Assembly (NCBI RefSeq): GCF_004027225.2 | Contig: NC_046358.1 | Location: 5,732,720-5,796,719 of the forward strand | Source: Strigops habroptila | Taxonomy: Eukaryota > Chordata > Aves > Psittaciformes > Psittacidae | Direction: 5' to 3' | Length of the DNA: 64,000 nucleotides | Shown: positions 50,701 to 62,645 of the stretch, one piece after another | Numbering within the stretch: the stretch's first letter is position 1 | Layout of the letters: the number at the start of each line of letters is the position of its first letter | Translations under genes and position numbers: made by a program | Notes under the pieces: model-generated | What the model was told of the DNA's origin: nothing | Seen by the model: the letters and a program-made list of their open reading frames with translations, nothing else | Database searches by the model: none

Positions 50701-53700
50701 TGCTGAGATTTTATTTTTCTTCTCGAACTGTTGGACAGAAAGAAAGAAAGTAGAGATCTGATCTAATTTGGAGGTCTCTCTATATTGATGAACTTTATGT
50801 TCACCTGAGAATTTAGGTCTAGTCAAGCTCCCAGATCATTGTATTTCAAACATAAAACATTCATCTACTCTTCAGTCATAGGAGCACTTCTAAATTCTGG
50901 GTGATCTGCTTATCAGATGAGGGAATATTATTGTGACAGGTTCTGTGGCTTATGGAGACCACATCTTCATTTTAAAATCAAGGCTAGCTCTAAGTTGTAT
51001 GATAGATTCCTGGCATGTATTAGATGCACTGACCAAATTCTGATTGGTTTGGAGCTTAGTGTTAGCAAGCAAAGTTGGCTTTTTAGGTAACAGCAAACTG
51101 TTGAAAGACTCTCCTTCAGGTTTTGTTCCTGTTATCTTGTCAGGAAGGAAAGGACAACATCTTTAAAAGTACTTAAGTACCAAGCAAGTGACCCTTCTCT
51201 GCTGGAATGCTGCCCCACTAATGATGCAGAGAAGAAAAACAGCCGTTTCTGGCAGAGTTTGCAGGATCTCTCATGCCAAACAAAAACGTCTAAAATATCT
51301 GGTAAAAATAAATATCACTATGAAACTCTGGCATGGAAAACATTTCTGACAGCCAAGACTTAGCTCATCCTGGGGGGTAACCCAAGAAGGCCTGCAATTT
51401 TCATTCTTTATTCCTACTCATTGAATATCCTTGCAAGCAGGCTGCATTATCTATTAGACCAGGTGTCTGTGTGAGAGAATTATCATAAGTAAATGGCTCC
51501 CTGTGTGAGCAAGAGAGTAGGCAAATCTGTGTGGGAGTGAGCTGTTGCTTCTTGGGCTGAAGTGATAACTCTGATGGCTGTACTGGCCAGCTCTTAGGGG
51601 AAAGGTATATAACTTTGTGTGCAATATAGAGATTTAGCCCATCCAAAGTGCTTGTGTTATGTCTAAATGGAAAAGCAAATGATGGAAGCAAGGAGGGGTG
51701 GGAAGAATAACCAAAAAAGCCTCAACAAAAAACAAAACAAAAAGAGATCACAGATTCATTAAAATTGTTGCAAAACAATCCTTAGTTCTGCTCACTAGTT
51801 ACACAAAAGAGAGTCTGAGTATTAGGGCTGTTGTGAGGGAGCACTTTGGAACCAGGCAGCTACACAAGAGCTCGAGCCAGTTGTTGGGGTTTTTGTAATG
51901 AAGCACGCAGTCATTCGCTCTGTACTGTAAGAGGCCAGTGATGAATGTTCTTTCCTTTCTGCTACATAATACTCAGGGTGTTTTCAAGAGTAACATCTTT
52001 GTGGAGTCACTAGAAACGAAGAGACCAGAAGATGATACAATGATTGGAGTACTTAGGAAGAGAAGTTGAGGAGCGGTGGATGGGAGACGGAAAGGGTAGT
52101 ATGCAAATCACTTGCTGAGAGAGAAGATAATCCATGGGAGGCTGAAACAGCCAATAAAGATAATGGCAATTAATTCTAAACAGAATAGAGGGAACGTAGA
52201 ACTTCTTCCAAAATATAGCAGCAAATGAAGACATTAAATTTTATCTGAGGAATGTATTTAAATTTCTCTTTTGTTTGTTAACTTTATCATGCTAGTTTCT
52301 AAACCAGAGCAAAATAGATTGACCATTCTGCCTTTGAAACTGATAATGACATGTTAGATAGTAAGAAAATGTCCTTAAGGTTCCAGCTCCTTATGTGTTA
52401 AACTTTACACAGTGTTAGTGAACGAGGAGCTGTTCCTTGAACATTTAAAGTTCAGCTGTGGATCAGAGTTTCTCTCAAACTCTGTGACTAGAGCCCACTT
52501 CTGATATTTACTAAGCATACTCAGTGTGCTTTGAGTTAAGTGAAACAGAAACCTGCCCTCCCTGTGACAGGACTTTCACTGTGCATTAACAGCATGGCTT
52601 TGTGCTTGCTGAAGTCATCAATAAAGTTTCCATCAACCGTGCTGACCTAGAATGAAGCATAAATGGAAACTCAATACACAAACCCACCTTACCTTGAGCT
52701 CAGCTTGCTAACATGATGTTAATATGTTTAAGAATCCTAAAATCCTAAAATGGCAATGAGACGGATGGACACAAGTATATGTAGCTAGGAGGGAGTTTGG
52801 ACATGTGTGCATAGATGTGGGTGGCTGATCTCAGACTCATGTGGAGGGTGTGTGCAACTCTGAATCTTGCTCCCACCTGTGCTTTTATACAGGTCTCAGT
52901 GCTGGTAAGAAGCAATTAATTTGTTCCCTCATTCACATTTATCAAGAGCTGATATGAGAGAGGGAGAGGTGTTAAGAGGCGTCTCTGATTCAGCCACCTG
53001 ATAGGAAAGCAGATGGTTGACATGCCATATCTCTTATCAGAAAGACTCAAGGGTTATATCTTGTGCGTGCTGGCAGTACTTGCCTAACCCATCGTGCCAG
53101 TAAGGTATTCAAACTGAATCATCTTCAAGAAAGAAAACACTCTTTATCTGTCTGTCTACATTTTTACATCTCCATAGTGGCAGGGCTTCTGCAAACAAGA
53201 AAGGGTTGTGAGCTGAGGGAAAGATATGTTTGTGTCTTTCACATCTATTCCTGTGACTACTTGTTTCTCTTGCAGGTATTCTTGTTTTCTGAGAAAGGAA
53301 AACTCAGCCCATCAGAAATACTCCACATACTGAGACATAAGGTCACCTTTCTGATTGCGTGATTGATTTCTACCACAAACTTTTTAACTGAATACAGAGA
53401 CTATTGATGACAAACCCCATTAACAGCTTGAAGTCAAAGGCAGACACTGGTCTGCAGTTCTTTGGAAAATGCTTCTCTGCACAGTCAAAAATTAGTCTAG
53501 GAGCCACCACTTATTACTTATCCATTTGAATGTGTTTGGAGAATAAAGGTGGTTAGGCTTCTGTCTTCAAACTGAATTCTTCTACTGCTAGCTTTTAAAA
53601 GAACATTTTCCTTTTATGCTCATCCTCTTTCCTCTTCTTTTTTTCCGTGCCAGACTCAAGGTATTAAGCTGTGCTGTTCCTAAGGCTAGGCCACAGGCTA

Positions 53701-54824
53701 CCTTTGCAATGCAGACATTGTGCAAGGCCTGGGTAAATGCCATTTCACTGCAGGGAGGAGTCTCAGCAGGAATAAAAGAGAGTGTATTTGCATTATTTTT
53801 ACATAGAGGATGTAAGGGAACCGGCAAAAGAAGGAGCAGAACCAGCTTGCAAGACACCCAGGAAGAGCTACCATCTCAAAGAAAACATGAAGAAAGGTGG
53901 TGTTTTGTAGGTTGGTTTTTTCCCCCTAGTTTGAGAGTCAATTTACTTAAGGTTTGGGGTTTGAGTTTTGTTGGTTGGGTGTTTTCCCCCAGAGTGGAAG
54001 ATTGAGCAGCCTGACAGGTTGGTTTCAATCCCACTTTCCAGGCACACACACACAGAAAATGAGGGTTTCAGATGAAGCTGCTCTTTGGTCCTTAAGTTAC
54101 AAAGGGCCTTTTGCAAGATTCTTCCTATCTCAGTTCTGAATGTAGCCATTTAATGTAATCTTTAGTTTTGCAGTTCTGCACTTAGAATTGGTGGTGATCC
54201 ACGAGACGATCACAGTTTCTCAAAATAAATGTGCAATTGGAATGCTTAGAAGGCAGCAGATAGATAAAGGGTGAAGAAAATGGAGTAACACATAAGCTGT
54301 GACTTATTAACCTGAATTTGATTTTATTGTAAATTAAAACAACTGTGGTAACACTGCAGAAGTTGGCACATGGATTACTTTTTTTCTTAAGAATAGTTGG
54401 GCAGTAACTTGAGAAACACCATGAAGAACAGTGGTGACAGCATCTTTACATGTCCAACAGTGAATCTGGAGGCCCAACTGATAACTGCATAGTCCTATAT
54501 ATGGGTAAAATCTTGACGCTTCACTTACCTGGTATTCCAGGCTACCACCTCTTTGGTTCAGTGGTGATACTGATGTGGAACTGATGTGGGAGTAATGATA
54601 GAAATTAAAAGGGCCATTGGAAAATCCTATAGTCTGATAACATGGAAACTGTGATTTTATCTTGAACATAGAGCTCTGTTGGGAGCAACTTGCTGTTTTC
54701 CTGGCTTTTCTGTTCAGTTAGTGGAGCTCACTGGTAATAGAGAATCTGATCAACCAGAGCACAGGGTCTGTAATGATCTTTCCAGTTAGAATTTTCCAGA
54801 TTATATCCATTGTGGAACTTAGGT

Positions 54825-55920
54825 TTGGGAGCAGTCCCAAAAGATCACCAAGTCTAGCCTGCACTGCATCAAGACTAAATATATCAAGGCTAATACCAGC
54901 ATGCTTATCAAACTTTGCTCCTAAAAATTTCCAGTGGAAGCGTTTCCAGCCTGCTCCAGTGTTGAAAAACCCTTAGTTGGAATGCTGATCAGCAAAATCT
55001 TTTAAGCCTTTCTTGTCACAAATCAAGTTGACTCTTTCATGTCTTTCTACTGAAGCCATCGAAGATAGCTGATCAACATCTCTCTAATGAGCTCGTGTAT
55101 ATCAGAAAGCTGCATCTCGCTTGAAGCTGTTATTTTCTTGACTAAGGCAAATCTAATTCCTTCAGCTTTTTCTCAAAGGGGTTGTTTTTGAAACTTCTTG
55201 TTCTCGTTCTTTTCTTGTTTCTCTTCAGCTGTGTTTATATTCCTAAGGTGTTCAACCAGGGACAGACACGGCATGCCACTTGGGGCTTCAGTACAATGCA
55301 AAGTTAAGGAATCAAACAAATTGTCTTACACATGACACACCTGCTGGTGCATTCCAGAATGAAACATATTTTTTGGCAGTTGCACTGCACTGCTGATTTA
55401 TGTTGTTTGTTATCCGTACAAGCCTAAGAGCTGTTCTTGCTGTATTTCTGTCTAGTCAGGAATTCACGATGTTTATTGATGTCTTTCCTAACAATAATAT
55501 TTTATATTTCTCATACTGTTTTTTTCCTTCTTGTGTTTTGGACAACCTGTCCAATTTGTCAATAGCATTTGGGGTGTCTGATCTCATCCTTTTTGCCGTT
55601 TGCATCCCCTGCTATTGTTTTGAGGTTATCAGGTTCTTTATCACAGGCTTTACAAGCATAAATATTGCGTCATCTCAGTTGTCAGTGAACATACTAAACA
55701 AACAGAGCTGAGGACAGACCCTGAAAGGTGGCTTCCCGAGGTGCATTTGCATTTTGATGACTAACCACTAATGACCACTGTGGTTTCCTTCTATCAGATG
55801 CCTGCACACCTTCCACTAGTTGTATTTAAAATGTTCGTTGTATGAAAGTGTCTTATGACAGCGCCAAAAGCCATACAAGATGTGTTATGTCCATTGCCTT
55901 CTGCTTACCCAGTGAGCTGG
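54825..55920 (-). mobile_element. Old, diverged CR1/L3-like LINE remnant
   Basis: Several blocks resemble inverted old CR1/L3 copies: AAAGATCACCAAGTCTAGCC near 54840, then TTGTTTCTCTTCAGCTGTGTTTATATTCCTAAGG-like text near 55220-55250, a GGACAGACCCTGAAAGGTGG block near 55710 and CTAACCACTAATGACCACTG near 55760. Order and orientation are consistent, but divergence is high and the boundaries are approximate. Confidence 0.4.
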
Positions 55921-58900
55921 ACATCACTTAAAAAAAGGGAACCTGGCTTAGAACAAATGCATTTTGCCCGTTTTCCATGTGCTTTTTTCATTCTATGAAA
56001 TCAATTCAGGCTATCTCAAATATTTAAAACACAATTGCTTCAAACCTTTCTGAACATAGTAATTAAGCTATCTGATCTGTCATCTAGGAAGCTTGACGTG
56101 TGGAGAGCCATCTTCCCAAAGAAGGAATGCTTTAAAAATACTTCAACAGGTAAGACCAAAACTGCCCATCCTGTTTTTTACCTTTTTTAAACCTCTTCTT
56201 AAGGTCTTTGCAGCTTAAAAATAGTTAGTGTATTGTCCCCTAGTAATCCTACCTGGTTCTGCTTCCTTCCTTTCTTCTTCTTCCAGTAACACCATGTCCT
56301 TGGTTCTCTTTTTCCTGACACATGGTTGCTATTTAAAATCACTCTGAAAATGTTGCCAACTTTTAGTATTATTTCATAGTAGCTATTTTCTGTCATTGGA
56401 CTGGTTTGTTTCTCCAATGTGTCTATTTGGAGAAGGGGAGAATTTTGTCTGGAAATGGTTATTAGGATAATAATCTTCTTCCTGTTCCCTTTATAATGAC
56501 TGGTGGGGTTTTTTGATTAAGCATGTTGTCATATAAATTAATTGTTCATTAGATTTGAGTGACTTCTTTCTCATCTGTCTCACAATACTTGTGTTATTTA
56601 TCACTTACCAGTGATCTATAAATTATTATAAGCTACTTAATAATGTTCCTTCCTCATAGCTGTGGGTAAAAGCAACTACCTCGTGCACAGGTTGAAGTGC
56701 ATTCTGATATAGATATTGTCTTTCTTGAAGTGAAAGAGGCAAGTCCTAAGCATATGGTTAAGTTTTACCAGCATTATTTAGCAACCCTTCTACTTTTCTT
56801 TCAGCAAAAATATCCATTTTACGCTGCATAAATCTACTTTCCAATTATCCCTCAAAGACCCCACATGGACTCAGGGCTTTATTCAATCATAGTATTGTAT
56901 CAACATGTAGGAAATTGAAAGGTTTATAATACAGATTTCCATCTGCTCAACTGCAGCCTGTTGAGGAGCTTGTTGTGAAAGCCAATACTTTGTGCTTCTC
57001 TAACATTTCACCAGGGGATTTCAAAATGATTTATAAGACAGGGATATAATTTAGGGAAGTTGAGCCTGGACAGGAAAGTGATTTAGCAGAATTCAGTGCA
57101 ATATGCAGAGGACTGGTAAACACACTTAAACAAGCACAAGTGGGTAAAAACATTTGTTCCCAGGGGAGAGAAGCACTGAAGAGCTAACAAGTGAATTTAT
57201 TTGTGTTTAGGACAATATCTTTCAAGAGGCTTTTGTTTCAAGCACAGGAAAATACTCCTCTCAACTGCTTGGAAGACTGTTCCATGACCTAAGTATATAA
57301 TTATCAGGAAGTTCTGGGCCCTGTGTCTGTGCTTTATCACATTCAGTACTTCAGCATCTAAACTTCTGACAAGCTTCTGTGAGCCTGAAGTCAGCCAGAG
57401 CTGCTCTCATTTATACTACCTGAGGATATAGCCTCAACAGAGAATATAAACTTAAATAGGGTTTGGTTATGTTGCCCTGTGTTTTAGGGGAACACAGTAA
57501 AGGTTTGGCACACGAGCCAGTCAGCCAGCCCCCGGCCAGAGTGCTGCTCATGTTTTCTCTCCCTTAACTTCAGCCCACTCTTCCCGACTCTTCCACTTCA
57601 ATCAATCACACTCTCTGGTGTCTTGGAGTTTATTCCTTTACAATAATTGCATGTCATTCCCATGCCTCGTTCTGTCCCTGCTTCCCAGTCAATGTCAGCA
57701 TAGAGAGGTTTTTCAATCTCTGCACCTCAATCAGTCCCTCTTGGCTATCTGTATTTGTTGTTACTCTTCTGCAACTTTGTACCCTTTGCCTATCAAATGC
57801 ACACAACTCAGTGCCATAGTCTACGTGCTGTTGTACTCATGCTACGTAAAGTGGCCCTGTTCCTATCTTGAAGCTGTCACTCTGCATATAAAGCAAAAAG
57901 TCTGCATTTTTTAAATCTTAGCGGCCATATATTGTAAATTTGCACATGGTTTGCTGCTTACTACTGTTTGCTGTGGTGTTCCTGCTCTTGGGAGTTCTCC
58001 TCCTCAGGGAAGCTCTGTGTTGGATTATTTTTCTTTACATTGAGCTCAATTTGTCAAGACTCAGTCCCGGGTTTAATTTCATGTTGATGTTTTTAATACT
58101 ATGCCTTGTCTTCACTGGTTTACACTTTATTAATAGGAGTGGCAGAATTGTCTCAATCACATGCTGTGCTGTTTGCTTGCTCTTGTGATTCTTTAAAGGA
58201 GAGGATTAATTGCAGCTTCCTCTGGATTCATCTGTATGAAGGCTTTAAATAAGACCATTCCTTTCACTGGCCCTTTGGTGTCAATTTGACAAAATTCCCA
58301 TCTCTCCCTGTGGTCCAGGGTTTGGACTATCTGAGTCAGCTTTCCATTCAAGTTAATACTTTGAAATCAACTGAGATTAATTACTTAACAACAGTTTCTT
58401 GTATTGCCAACTCTGTGTATTAAAATGTCAAATCGTGCCACAGAGGATCATTAAACTTGCGTGATGTCCAGTGAAAGCCTCTCTGCTTTTAAAGGCACCA
58501 CAGATTCCAGAAAGCACAGGAGGCAATTGTCCAAGTGCTAATTTCTACTCCTACAACCAACGACCCTGGCTCTTTTTTAGGGTATCTGAGATTCATACAT
58601 CAGCAGCTGTCACCGGACACTGTGGCTGTACGGAAAACACCAAAGAGCAGAACGCTTGGCGTGAACGGAGGGAGAAATGAGACTTTTTCTCTTGGATAGC
58701 AACACGTACGCGGGGCAAAGGGCTTGTGAATGTGATACTTAGAGGCTCTCAGTTTCTGAAGGGTGTTTGGCAAACGGGAATGGGACAGGGAGAAAGGCTC
58801 TGCCATTTGTTTTCGATACAGACAGCCGGCACAAGCCGGGAAGCGCTCAGCCACCGGAGGGTACCGGGCACTGGGGCGGCGGGCAGCGATGCTCCTTGGC

Positions 58901-59043
58901 GGCGGCGCCGCGGGAGTCGTGACAGCGAGAGCCCTGGTGCCAGTTTAGGAAGGGCTTCCCCACCCGCAGGGAGGGAGCCGCGAAGGCGGGCAGGGGCCGG
59001 GGGCGCTGGCCGAGCCCAGGGGGTCTCTCCGCGGTGCCGAGGG

Positions 59044-59265
59044 ATGGTGGTGGTGGTGGGTGTCTCGCTGCGGAGCCGGGGCCGCCTCTGCCGCGCCGAA
59101 AGTTTTCTAAGTGCCTCGGCGCTGGGGGGAGCGGGGCGGGGGCTGCCCCGGCGGGGCTCCTCCTCCGGGGCCGGGCCTGGGCCGGGCGGAGCGGGGAGCG
59201 AGCCCCCAGCCCCGGAGCTGCCGCGGCTGCGGAGGGAGCGGGAGGCGGCGGAGCCGGGACGCTGA
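59044..59265 (+). promoter_or_regulatory. Potential upstream ORF in the LRP4 leader
   Basis: An ATG at 59044 opens a 73-codon frame beginning MVVVVGVSLRSRGRLC and ending at the TGA at 59263-59265, 64 nt before the LRP4 ATG. It is in a different frame from LRP4. It matters only if transcription starts upstream of 59044, which is unknown. The encoded peptide is Gly/Arg/Pro-rich, as expected from GC-rich DNA, and I recognise no domain. Confidence 0.3.
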
Positions 59266-59329
59266 GCGCAAGAAGGAGCCCGGGACGTCGCTGCGGGCGG
59301 CCCGGGCGCGGGGCCGGGGCGCTGCCACC

Positions 59330-59420
59330 ATGAGGCGGCGCGGCGGGAGCTGCCTCCTGCCCGCGCCTCCGCAGCTCCTGCTGCTGCTGCTGCTGCTGGG
59401 AGCGCTGCTCCGCGTCAGAG
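59330..59420 (+). CDS. LRP4: LRP4 coding exon 1 (signal peptide)
   Basis: This is the first coding exon of low-density lipoprotein receptor-related protein 4, a large type I membrane receptor. LRP4 binds agrin and activates MuSK at the neuromuscular junction, and it also modulates Wnt signalling. The ATG sits in the ideal context GCCACCATG. The exon encodes 30 residues plus one base: a basic start MRRRGGSC, a hydrophobic core of eight leucines, then GALLRVR. The GTAAGC donor follows at 59421. The MRR start, the GALL core and a phase 1 exit through Gly agree with mammalian LRP4 exon 1. The leucine run is longer than I remember in human and is encoded by CTC followed by seven CTG codons. An in-frame TAA at 59108-59110 with no ATG in between fixes this start. 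Identification rests strongly on the divergent CSTPP1 neighbour, because the exon itself is short. Confidence 0.85.
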
Positions 59421-61944
59421 GTAAGCGGCTGCCGCGGCACCCTCTGCCCCGCGGGGGGCCCGGCCGTCGTCCCGGGCTCGGCAGTGGGGAGCCTTGCCCC
59501 GGCGGGGAGCCCTGCCCCGCCGCGCCGCTCACCTGCCCGCGCCCGTCGGGCGGGAGCCGAGCCGTGCCGTGCCGTGCCCTGCCCCGCCGCCGCGCTTTGT
59601 CCGCGCCCCGTCCCGCGGCCGGTTCTCGCCTTCCCCGCGCCCTGGCGCGGCGGGTTGGAGCCGGGTTCCCCCGGCAGGCCGGGGCGCGGGTCCCGGGTGC
59701 AGCGCGGAGCCCACGCGGCCGCTGGCCCCCGCGGAAGTTCGGCGGCGGCGGCGGGCGCGGGCTTTGTTCCCGCGGTGCGAGCGCCGGGCCGGGCCGGGCT
59801 GAGCTGAACTGAGCTGGGGCGGGCGCGCAGGTTGCCTCGGAGGCTGCCGTGCCCGGCGTGTCGGGACAGCCGCCGCTCCGGAGCAGGAATGCAGCCGCGC
59901 ACCCGCCGCGACGGGCCCCTTAAAGGTACAGCCCGGCTCCCCGGCGGCGCCCCGGGCTACCTGCCTCGGCTCGGCGGGGCCCGGGAGCCCTCTCCTGCCG
60001 CTGAGCCCTGGCAGAGTGCGGCCGGGGCAAGAGCGGCACCAAGAAGAGTGGCGACGGCAGGAGTTCCCTGCGGTCAGGGCGAGCAGGGAAGCAGTTCCAT
60101 GAAGTCTCGCCGGTGAAAAACTTATCTTTGTGGTTGCTTTATCAAGTGAAAAGCAATTGCTGTTTCTTCGTTGTGTGCGGTAGTGCTTTCTTTTACAAGT
60201 GCGCCCGGTGGAGGAGAAAACATCTAAACGCTTCGTGGAACTGTTTATAAAGAGTTGGAAGGCTTTTGGGGGAGGGGTGCGGAGTGGAGATCCGTACCTC
60301 ATTTCTCTCCCTGCTCTCCTTTGGCAGCTGCTGTATAATTTCACCCATCCGTTTTCTCCTGTGCTGCTCTGAAATTACAGGAAGCATTTGCAGTAGTGCT
60401 GCTGACCTCCAAGTATTGCCTCTGGGGCACAATCACATGGAGTTTGGGTTTCAAGTAATATTATTTCTCTTCTAACAAGAAACCTAATTGCAGTCAGCTT
60501 CGAAGAAGGTGCTAAAGCAGCTTGGAAAGGCTGAGTAGAGGGCTGCAGCTCTGTGTGTCAGAAAATCTCCTTTATAGAAAACAGAAGTACTCTTTAGTTC
60601 CCAAGCTCCACACAGATACTTAGCTACAGTCTAGGAGTGAGAAGGATCTAAAGCATAGATCTTAGTGTAGGTGCAGATGTAGATGTGTTTTATTTTGGCT
60701 GTTACCCAGGTGCTCCTAGTTAATGCGTCTGGGCTGTTAACAGCCATGTGGGGGATGTCTGATTGTAAAGTGCAGCTTTGCTCGTAGGTGGTTGTGCCTT
60801 GATGTCTCTGGGATGCTTTTTATGGCAGTTTGTCTCTCTTTCAAGTAGTTCTCCCATCAGTGCACTTTCCTGTGTCCTCTTGTCAAATGAACAGGAGTTT
60901 ATGATTGGATGTGCCAACTGCTTCCAGAAGTGAGCATCCTCTTTCCTTCATGCCAAGATAAGCTTTGTGATAAGAATTCCGGAGCAATTTTCTTCCTGTT
61001 TGAAGTAAGGTAAAACATGAGGAGGTGGCAGAGAAGATGCCAAAGTCTGTGATGAGCTTGCGTTCCTCCCCTTAGCTAGAAACTTTTCATTGTTGTCCCT
61101 TACAAATACACACCGGGGATAGTGTGCAGCTGAACTGTCACAAAGCATCTGCAGCCACAGAACTCATGATGCCAAACAGGTAAATTGGAAGAAGCACTTG
61201 GTCATTTACCAATGTGCCTCAGGACAGGAGTGGGTAAAGCAATCAAGTCTGCAGGGTTGACCTTTGACTCTCTTTTGGTGAATGGTGGCAGTTAAAACTG
61301 GAGCAGTCTGTGCCAAATAAAGAGATCTGTAAATATTTTGAGCTCTTGGGAAAGTGTGTTGCAGGTAGAAGTGGGTGTAAGGAGAGAATTTGAAGCTAAT
61401 GGCACATGCTGCTGGTGTGTGGTGATGAAGAAGTGCCTGATGTTATGATGGTCTGTGTTAGTGTAAATACAGAATGTCACAGAACCTGTCTGGGTGATGT
61501 GCTTGCCCTGGAGCTCTGCCAGAAAAATACATGGCTAATATCAGAGCTTCACTCCCCAGACATCATAAGCACATTGTAGGGTCACAAACCTGAATATGAT
61601 ACCTCTATAGAAGTACAGTTTGCAGTGGGAAGTTCGATCTCTGCTTGGCACTGCTGTTGGTTCCACAGCTTTCAGCCAGGTGCAAAATGCCCCTTCTCCT
61701 GTAGTCAGCTTGAAGCTGATAATGTTCTACTTGTTGGCTGTGCTGAGGGTGCCTGGGTTTACTGCTGGTCAGGGTGGATGATACAGATCTCATGATCACT
61801 CTGAATTACCTTGACTGTTTGTCACAGTGGTGGTAGCACTGAGTAACATCCCCACTCTTCTAAAATGAAGAGTAAGATGCTGCAGGATGCTGACAAATGG
61901 TGGTGATGGTGGGGTTTGGTTTTATTTATTTTATTTTTTTAAAC

Positions 61945-61992
61945 AATTCTGTCTACTAAATTCTCTACCAGTAGAGAATTCTGTCTACTAAA
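61945..61992. repeat. 16-bp direct repeat enclosing a 10-bp hairpin
   Basis: AATTCTGTCTACTAAA occurs at 61945-61960 and 61977-61992. Overlapping it, AATTCTCTAC and GTAGAGAATT (61959-61968 and 61971-61980) form a perfect stem with a 2-nt spacer. Confidence 0.8.
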
Positions 61993-62559
61993 ACATGGTA
62001 ACGTTTGTAAAAAGGCATGAAGCAGAAATCTCCCGGTATAAAGTTAATATTATAATTTCATTTATTTAGTGTGGATAAGAAATTTCCTTTCATACTCTTT
62101 CTCCAAAAGCTTTGTTGTGTGCTTTGGTTCTCTTTTGTGCAATAGAAAATCCCTTCTTGCATCCTGGGAGTGTGGGTGTATGCAGCAACCAAATTACTAG
62201 GTACTTAGTTACATAAAGTGGTTGCATTTCCAGAGTGTCTTGTGCACCTTGGAGAGGGATATTCTGTTCATGTGGGCCACAAAATGGGATTTGGGAAAAC
62301 GGAACTGGTTTTCTACATTGTGTTCATTGAAGTTCCAAAGAAAAAATGGTTGGATATAAACATTATCCAGTTGTTAGTAGTTCAAACCAAAGGCAGTACT
62401 TGCTGTATGTTAAGTAGAAAAAGAAATGGAAGTGATTTGTATTTTTTACTCTTAAAAACCTGTAGTTCTCCAGACTGGTGAAATTAACATTAAAAAATAA
62501 TTAAAACATTAATTCTATGAGAATGATCTGTAGTCTGATATTCCTCTTCAATCTTCCTG

Positions 62560-62645
62560 CACTCTTGTGAAATAGGCAAATATTATCCTTGTTTTGTAAA
62601 TGTGGGAAGTGAAGTAGAAATTGCCTTGCCCAAGGCCAACTCCAT
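62560..62645 (-). mobile_element. MIR-like SINE fragment in LRP4 intron 1
   Basis: AAATATTATCCTTGTTTTGT, AATGTGGGAAGTGAAGTAGA and TTGCCTTGCCCAAGGCC follow the inverted MIR core (TATTATCCCCATTTTACAGA, GAGGAAACTGAGGC, CTTGCCCAAGGTC). Confidence 0.6.

Larger units (their letters stand above)
46251..58809. other. Intergenic DNA between CSTPP1 and LRP4
   Basis: About 12.5 kb of AT-rich DNA between the two divergent CpG islands. It contains a 25-base poly-A run, an old CR1-type tail near 47.65 kb and an apparent old CR1/L3-like copy near 54.8-55.9 kb. No exon with credible similarity to a known protein is visible. In human an antisense transcript (LRP4-AS1) is annotated near here, but I see nothing that identifies an equivalent. 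Confidence 0.7.
58810..60080. promoter_or_regulatory. LRP4: CpG island at the LRP4 promoter and first exon
   Basis: A strongly GC-rich, CpG-rich block spans about 1.25 kb around LRP4 exon 1. It includes several GGGCGG-like GC boxes, for example near 59183-59190, and G-rich runs such as 59124-59142. It extends into the first 650 bp of intron 1. No TATA box is visible. The transcription start must lie upstream of 59330 but cannot be placed from sequence alone. Confidence 0.8.

Noticed and set aside
59111..59329. Possible N-terminal extension of LRP4 in the same frame
   Set aside because: The frame is open from the TAA at 59108 but contains no ATG before 59330; the codon at 59111 is GTG. The family starts at MRR.
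58847..59902. Open frame of 351 codons on the minus strand over LRP4 exon 1, and related frames to 60344
   Set aside because: Same GC-rich artefact, of Pro/Ala/Arg-rich low-complexity composition and antisense to a real exon.
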